Notes under the pieces: generated by a model | Database searches by the model: none | Told to the model about the DNA's origin: nothing | What the model saw: the letters and a program-made list of their open reading frames with translations, nothing else | In this document: in pieces, positions 59,420 to 64,000 of the stretch | How the letters are laid out: each line of letters begins with the position of its first letter | How positions within the stretch are numbered: position 1 is the stretch's first letter | NCBI GenBank assembly: GCA_963728045.1 | Contig: CAVSIE010000005.1 | Coordinates: forward strand, 115,014 to 179,013 | Reading direction: 5' to 3' | Source of the DNA: VRUE01 sp963728045 | Lineage (GTDB): Bacteria > Actinomycetota > Thermoleophilia > Solirubrobacterales > 70-9 | DNA length: 64,000 nt | Position numbers and translations under genes: made by a program

Positions 59420-60296
59420 GCTTCGGCACTCCCAACAGCTCGCGAGCCTCGGCCACGGTCGCAGCCCGGCGACCGGCGTCCTCGGCCATCTGCCGTGCCT
59501 TGGCGATCAGGTCGCCGTTCGACCTCGCCATCTCGCCGTCGGGCAGGTAGAGGTTGTCCTCAACCCCGGCACGGACGTTGCCGCCCAGCACCAGCGACGC
59601 ACCGAGCAGCTTCCACTGGTCGCGGGAGATGCCGATCACCTGCCACTGGTTCTCGCCCTCGGCCCCGCCGGGGATCTGGTCAGCCATGAAGCCGACGTTG
59701 CGCGGGGTCGGGCGGATGCCGCCGTTGACCCCCATCACCAGCGAGATCTGCAGCGGGGTCCGGTCGAGCAGGCCCATGTCGATCAGCGGGTCGAGGTTGG
59801 CGACGTGGCCGGCGTCGAAGCACTCGTGCTCGGGCTTGATCCCGAGCTCCTTCATCGCGGTGAGGAACTCGATGATCGTGTCGAAGCTGTTCTCGAAGAC
59901 GGCCTTGAAGACGAAGTCCTTGCGTTTCGCGGAGTACTTGGCGTAGTTCATCGAGCTCATGTTGAGCGCGGCGACGTCGGGCTTCAGGGCCCGCAGGTAC
60001 TCGATCCGCTTCTCGATCGGGATCCCGATCGCACCGGTCGAGTAGTTGATGATCACGTCGCCGACCTCGGCCAGGATCGCCTCGGTGATCGCCTGGAAGT
60101 CCTCGACCTCGTAGGAGGGCGTGCCATCGGGAGTACGGGCATGGATGTGGATCTGCGAGGCGCCCTCGTCGACCGCCCGCCGCGCCTCGGCCGCGTACTC
60201 CTCCGGCGTGTAGGGGATCGCCGGGCACTGGTCGCGGTTGGCGATCACGCCGCTGATCGAGCAGCTGATCACGACCGGGTCGCCGAAGGAGCTCAT
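59400..60296 (-). CDS. Beta-keto acid cleavage enzyme (BKACE, DUF849)
   Basis: 298 residues. Zinc ligand pair IHIHAR and later HVANLDPL, with LNMSSMNYAK and the C-terminal GGNVRAGVEDNLYLP, all typical of BKACE/3-keto-5-aminohexanoate cleavage enzymes. It condenses a beta-keto acid with acetyl-CoA to give acetoacetate and an acyl-CoA. In a Liu-type cluster HMG-CoA lyase would be expected at this place. Start overlaps the carboxylase stop. Confidence 0.92.
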   Translation of the reverse strand: MSSFGDPVVISCSISGVIANRDQCPAIPYTPEEYAAEARRAVDEGASQIHIHARTPDGTPSYEVEDFQAITEAILAEVGDVIINYSTGAIGIPIEKRIEYLRALKPDVAALNMSSMNYAKYSAKRKDFVFKAVFENSFDTIIEFLTAMKELGIKPEHECFDAGHVANLDPLIDMGLLDRTPLQISLVMGVNGGIRPTPRNVGFMADQIPGGAEGENQWQVIGISRDQWKLLGASLVLGGNVRAGVEDNLYLPDGEMARSNGDLIAKARQMAEDAGRRAATVAEARELLGVPKRERSAA

Positions 60297-61888
60297 ACGG
60301 GCATCACCCCGTGGCGCTTGGCGGGCTTCTCGACGTGCTTGTCTTTCGCCATCCGCAGCGCCTTGACGATCGTCGGCCGCGTCTCGCGCGGGTCGATGAC
60401 ATCGTCGATCACCGCGTTGCCGGCGGCGATGTAGGGGTCGATCTGCTCGCGGACCGCGTTCAGCATCGCCTCTTTGGTCGCCTCCGGATCGTCAGAAGCC
60501 TCGATCGCCGAGCGGCCGATGATGTTGACCGCGCCCTCCGCCCCCATCACCGAGATCTCGGCGCCGGGCCAGGCGACGATCAGATCCGGCTCGTAGGCCT
60601 TGCCGCACATCACGTAATAGCCGGCGCCATAGGCCTTGCGCACGACCACGGTCACCTTCGGCACCGTGGCGCGGCTGACCGCGTAGAGCATCTTCGCCCC
60701 GTGGCGGATGATCCCGGCGTGCTCGACCTTCGAGCCGACCATGAAGCCGGGCACGTCCTGGAGGAAGACGAGCGGGATGTTGAAGGCGTCGCAGAGGTTG
60801 ATGAAGCGCGCCGCCTTATCGGCCGAGTCGTTGTCGAGGATCCCTGCCAGGTGCTTGGGCTGGTTGGCGACGATCCCCGCCGGCTGGCCGCCGAAGCGGG
60901 CGAAGCAGGTGATCAGCGTCTTGGCGAACTTCGGCTTGATGTCGAACCACTCGCCGTCGTCGACGATCTCGCCGATCACGTCGTACATGTCGTAGGGCTG
61001 GCGCGAGGAGTCGGGGACGATCTCCATCAGCTTCTCCGACTGGCGGTCGTCGGGATCGACGGTCTCCGCGACCGGCGGCTTGTGCTCGCAGTTGGTCGGA
61101 AAGTAGGAGAGGTACTTCTTGACCGCTTCGATGCACTCCTCGTCGTCCTTGACCTCGAGGTCCCCCACTCCCGACTTTCGGCAGTGGACCTTGGCGCCAC
61201 CCAGCTCCTCCATCGAGATGTCCTCGCCGGTGACGGCTTTGGTCAGGTGCGGGCCGGCGAGCGCCATCGCCCCCTGGCCGGAAACCATCGGCACGAAGTC
61301 GGAGAGGGCCGGGATGTAGGCGGTGCCGGCCGCGCAGGGGCCCATCATCGCCGCGACCATCGGGATCACGCCGGACATTTCCACCTCCTCGCGGAAGAGG
61401 TGGCCGGAGCCGGCGAAGAGCGAGCCCGACGCCTCCTGGATCCGAGCGCCGGCCGAGTCGAGCAGCCAGATGAACGGCATCCGCTTGGAGAGCGCCATCT
61501 CTCGCAGGCGGGTGACCTTGAGCTCACCGGTCATCCCCATCGAGCCGGCCATCACGGTGAAGTCGTAGGCGGCGATGCAGCAGGGGCGGCCGTCGACGTC
61601 ACCCCAGCCGGTGATCACGCCGTCGGCCGGCGCCTCGACCCCGTCCATCGCCCGCTGGGCGAAGTGGGGGCGGCCGTGGATGCCCATCTCGACGAAGGTG
61701 CCGGCGTCGACCAGCAGGTCGATCCGCTCGCGGGCGGTCAGCTTGCCGCGCTCGTGCTGCTTGGCGATCTTCTCCTCGCCACCGCCCAGCTTCGCCTTCT
61801 CGCGCCGCTCGTGCAGCTGCTCGGTGAGATCGCCCAGCGGGGCGGTGCCCGGGAGCAGGTGCTTCGTCTCTTGCTCTGTGCCGGCCAC
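60293..61888 (-). CDS. Acyl-CoA carboxylase, carboxyltransferase (beta) subunit
   Basis: 531 residues. Crotonase-like carboxyltransferase fold: KLTARERIDLLVDAGTFVEMG, DFTVMAGSMGM, LLDSAGARIQEASG, FLQDVPGFMVG and RKAYGAGYYVMCGKAYEPD. Pattern fits methylcrotonyl-, geranyl- or propionyl-CoA carboxylases; the biotin carboxylase/BCCP subunit is not in this window. GTG 61888 is taken as start because it overlaps the hydratase stop (TAGTG) with a GGAAGGGA upstream. Confidence 0.93.
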   Translation of the reverse strand: MAGTEQETKHLLPGTAPLGDLTEQLHERREKAKLGGGEEKIAKQHERGKLTARERIDLLVDAGTFVEMGIHGRPHFAQRAMDGVEAPADGVITGWGDVDGRPCCIAAYDFTVMAGSMGMTGELKVTRLREMALSKRMPFIWLLDSAGARIQEASGSLFAGSGHLFREEVEMSGVIPMVAAMMGPCAAGTAYIPALSDFVPMVSGQGAMALAGPHLTKAVTGEDISMEELGGAKVHCRKSGVGDLEVKDDEECIEAVKKYLSYFPTNCEHKPPVAETVDPDDRQSEKLMEIVPDSSRQPYDMYDVIGEIVDDGEWFDIKPKFAKTLITCFARFGGQPAGIVANQPKHLAGILDNDSADKAARFINLCDAFNIPLVFLQDVPGFMVGSKVEHAGIIRHGAKMLYAVSRATVPKVTVVVRKAYGAGYYVMCGKAYEPDLIVAWPGAEISVMGAEGAVNIIGRSAIEASDDPEATKEAMLNAVREQIDPYIAAGNAVIDDVIDPRETRPTIVKALRMAKDKHVEKPAKRHGVMPV

Positions 61889-62670
61889 TACCGTCCCTTC
61901 CACTGCGGGTCGCGTTTCTCGAAGAATGCGCTGACGCCCTCGACGATGTCCTCGGTCGAGAAGGTGAGCGAGAGCTGCGAGCGCAGGTACTCGAGCGCGT
62001 CGTCGAGCGCCATGTCCTGCTGGCGGTACATCGCGTCGTGGCCGAGCCGCATCAACACCGGGCTCTTCGAGGCCAGCTTGCCGGCCCACTCGGCGACCGC
62101 GGCGTCGAACTCGGCCTCCGGTACGACCTTGTTGGCAAGCCCGTACTCGACCGCCTGCTCGGCGCTGAGCCGCTCGCCCAGCAGCATCATCTCGTTGACC
62201 TTCTTGCGCGGGACGTTGCGGTAGATGATCGCCATGATCATGTAGGGGAAGGCGCCGACGTTGATCTCCGGCGTGCCGAAGGTGGCGTCCTCCTTGGCGA
62301 TCAGCAGATCACAGGAGAGGGCGAGGCCCATCCCCCCGGCCAGCACGTGGCCGTTGGCGGCGCAGAGCGTCGGCTTGCCCAGCCGCGGCATCAGCCTGAA
62401 GAACTCCAGGAAGAGGTCGGTGGCGAAGTGTTTCTGAACGAGCGGAACGTCGGCGGCAAAGCCGCCCAGGTCGGCGCCGGCGCAGAAGACCTTGTCGCCG
62501 GCTCCGGTGAGGACGACCGTGCGGACGTCCTCGGCGTCACGCGCCGTCTTCATCGCGTCGACCAGCTCGACCAGCATCTGACCGGAGAGCATGTTGCGCT
62601 TCTCCGGGTTGTTCAGCGTCACCGTGGCGACCCCGGCGGCGACCTCGTACTTGACGACCTCGTAGTCCAT
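61888..62670 (-). CDS. Enoyl-CoA hydratase/isomerase family protein
   Basis: 260 residues from ATG 62670. VATVTLNNPEKRNMLSG, FCAGADLGGFAAD (oxyanion/catalytic region), ANGHVLAGGMGLALSCDLLIA with the second oxyanion Gly, and GTPEINVG. The second catalytic Glu seen in true hydratases is not certain from the text. In a Liu-type pathway the role is methylglutaconyl-CoA hydratase, inferred from neighbours. Confidence 0.9.
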   Translation of the reverse strand: MDYEVVKYEVAAGVATVTLNNPEKRNMLSGQMLVELVDAMKTARDAEDVRTVVLTGAGDKVFCAGADLGGFAADVPLVQKHFATDLFLEFFRLMPRLGKPTLCAANGHVLAGGMGLALSCDLLIAKEDATFGTPEINVGAFPYMIMAIIYRNVPRKKVNEMMLLGERLSAEQAVEYGLANKVVPEAEFDAAVAEWAGKLASKSPVLMRLGHDAMYRQQDMALDDALEYLRSQLSLTFSTEDIVEGVSAFFEKRDPQWKGR

Positions 62671-62781
62671 CCCGAAGCGGGACCATAGCCGACTCTGTAG
62701 GAAGTGGGAAGTGCTACTGTCCACTCGACTTTTTAGGCGGCGGGCGCCGCCATCGGATTCCAGCGAACGAGGAGAGAGACA
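62671..62781. promoter_or_regulatory. Divergent promoter region of the catabolic cluster
   Basis: 111 bases between the hydratase operon and the acyl-CoA dehydrogenase. GAGGAG at 62770-62775 is the ribosome-binding site of the latter; no clear MerR palindrome was found. Confidence 0.4.
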
Positions 62782-63999
62782 GTGGCGACCGCGACGACCA
62801 ACGGCTCCAAAGTCATCAAGCCCGACCATCAGGCCGAGCGCAAGCACATGATCTTCACACAGGAGCACGAAGACCTGCGCGAGTCGATGCAGGCCTGGGT
62901 GAAAAAGGAGCTATGGCCGCACCGCAACGAGTGGGAGGAGACCACCTGGCCGCGGGAGATCATGAAACGAGCCGGCGAGCTCGGCTTCCTCGGCCTCACC
63001 TTCCCCGAGGAGTACGGCGGGCAGGGCGGCGACTACTACTACTCCCTAGTCCGCTCGGAGTGCATGAGCTACACCGGCTCGGGCGGGCTCAACATGGGCT
63101 TCGTCGTCCACACCGACATGGTGCTGCCGCCGATCGAGATGCTCGGCGCCGACGAGTTGAAGAAGCGCTACCTGCCGCCGGCGATCCGCGGAGAGAAGAT
63201 CGGCTGCCTCGGCATCACCGAGCCCGAGGCCGGCTCCGACGTCGCCGGTATCCGCACCTCGGCGATTCGCGACGGCGACGAATTCGTCGTCAACGGCTCG
63301 AAGACGTTCATCACCAACGGCGCCCGTGCCGACTTCATCGTCTTGGTCGTCAAGACCGACCCCTCGAAAGCGCACGACGGGATGAGCCTGCTGGTCGTCG
63401 ACCTGCGCGACGAGAACGGCGAGACCGTTCCCGGCTTCAGCGTCTCGCGCAAGCTGGAGAAGATGGGCATGCACTCCTCCGACACGGCGGAACTCGCCTT
63501 CGAGGACGTGCGGGTCCCGGTCGAGAACCTGCTCGGCGAAGAGGGCAAGGGCTTCTACCACATCGCCTGGGAGCTCCAGAGCGAGCGGATGGTCGCCTGC
63601 GCCGGCGCCGTCGCCGGGGCGCAGCGGATGTTCGACCGCACCCTGGAGTACGCCAAGGAGCGCAAGGCCTTCGGCCGCTCGATCGGCAACTTCCAGGTGA
63701 TCCGCCACAAGTTCGCCGAGATGGCGACCAAGATCGAGGCCGCGCGGCAGTTCACCTACGCGACAGCCTGGCGCTACGCCAACGGCGAGTACCCGGTGCG
63801 CGAGATCTCCGAGTGCAAGCTCTACACCTCGCGGATCGCCTGCGAGGTCGCCGACGAGTGCATCCAGATCCACGGCGGCTACGGCTACATGAAGGAGTAC
63901 GAGATCGAGCGTGCCTACCGCGACGTCCGCCTCAACCGGATCGGCGCCGGCACCGACGAGATCATGCTCGAGGTCATCGGCCGGAGCTACGGGCTGTAG
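62782..63999 (+). CDS. Acyl-CoA dehydrogenase, isovaleryl-CoA-like
   Basis: 405 residues from GTG 62782, with GAGGAG upstream; complete in the window. FAD region CLGITEPEAGSDVAGI, NGSKTFITNGARAD and C-terminal IHGGYGYMKEYEIER. The catalytic Glu of the MCAD position (YEG) is replaced by GAGTDEIML. A Glu in ELQSERMVACAG matches the site used by isovaleryl-CoA and long-chain enzymes. It diverges from the hydratase-carboxylase-BKACE-CoA-transferase-merR operon and probably feeds it. Confidence 0.93.
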   Translation: MATATTNGSKVIKPDHQAERKHMIFTQEHEDLRESMQAWVKKELWPHRNEWEETTWPREIMKRAGELGFLGLTFPEEYGGQGGDYYYSLVRSECMSYTGSGGLNMGFVVHTDMVLPPIEMLGADELKKRYLPPAIRGEKIGCLGITEPEAGSDVAGIRTSAIRDGDEFVVNGSKTFITNGARADFIVLVVKTDPSKAHDGMSLLVVDLRDENGETVPGFSVSRKLEKMGMHSSDTAELAFEDVRVPVENLLGEEGKGFYHIAWELQSERMVACAGAVAGAQRMFDRTLEYAKERKAFGRSIGNFQVIRHKFAEMATKIEAARQFTYATAWRYANGEYPVREISECKLYTSRIACEVADECIQIHGGYGYMKEYEIERAYRDVRLNRIGAGTDEIMLEVIGRSYGL

Positions 64000-64000
64000 G

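Overview
The window is a dense, very GC-rich bacterial chromosome segment that looks like an actinobacterium of the Thermoleophilia/Solirubrobacterales type. That placement is inferred from gene content: an actinobacterial mIHF-like protein, YrbE/Mkl (Mce-type) ABC genes, a HemQ-type chlorite-dismutase-fold protein, a DUF4235/Holin-X/DUF3618 trio, and many GTG/TTG starts. Several genes appear leaderless, with a TANNNT box about 6-7 nt before the start codon. No rRNA, complete tRNA, CRISPR array, transposase or phage gene is visible.

Layout. 0-5.6 kb: truncated subtilase, cold-shock protein, TypA/BipA (broken by one frameshift), an acyl-CoA dehydrogenase, two hypotheticals and a Bcp peroxiredoxin. 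5.6-12.6 kb: a cation exchanger, a lipoprotein, and a MoxR ATPase and VWA protein (frameshifted) flanking an oppositely oriented ABC exporter. 12.6-17 kb: two hairpin repeats, an Rrf2 regulator, a TauE-like permease (frameshifted) and a ThiXYZ-like ABC importer. 17-23 kb: a PAS-GAF-GGDEF-EAL protein, an AlkA glycosylase, and a divergent pair that looks like serine palmitoyltransferase plus a GNAT-type bacterial ceramide synthase. 23-31 kb: mIHF homologue and a long operon YrbE-YrbE-Mkl-RND-thioredoxin-like-B3/B4 without any MCE (MlaD) gene. 31-37 kb: lipoprotein, PQQ-type sugar dehydrogenase, a secreted protein under a c-di-GMP-I riboswitch, an HD-GYP phosphodiesterase and an aldehyde dehydrogenase. 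37-41 kb: MetH and a structured intergenic region. 41-50 kb: HxlR-type regulator, HemQ, a glycosyltransferase fused to a flippase-like membrane region, and an Fe-S/redox group (FprA-like reductase, BolA, Grx4, IscA-type). 50-57 kb: TetR-nitrilase operon, class III cyclase-ATPase, and a secreted protein with 15 TTA codons. 57-64 kb: a Liu-like acyl-CoA catabolic cluster with a MerR regulator.

Connections. Three nearly identical palindromes (4175, 35144, 52104) lie upstream of an acyl-CoA dehydrogenase, an aldehyde dehydrogenase and the nitrilase-tetR operon, suggesting one TetR-controlled regulon. Cyclic-di-GMP appears three times within 18 kb (GGDEF-EAL, HD-GYP, riboswitch). Three genes (typA, VWA, TauE) have single frameshifts in otherwise well-conserved reading frames, which points to base-calling or assembly errors rather than gene decay.
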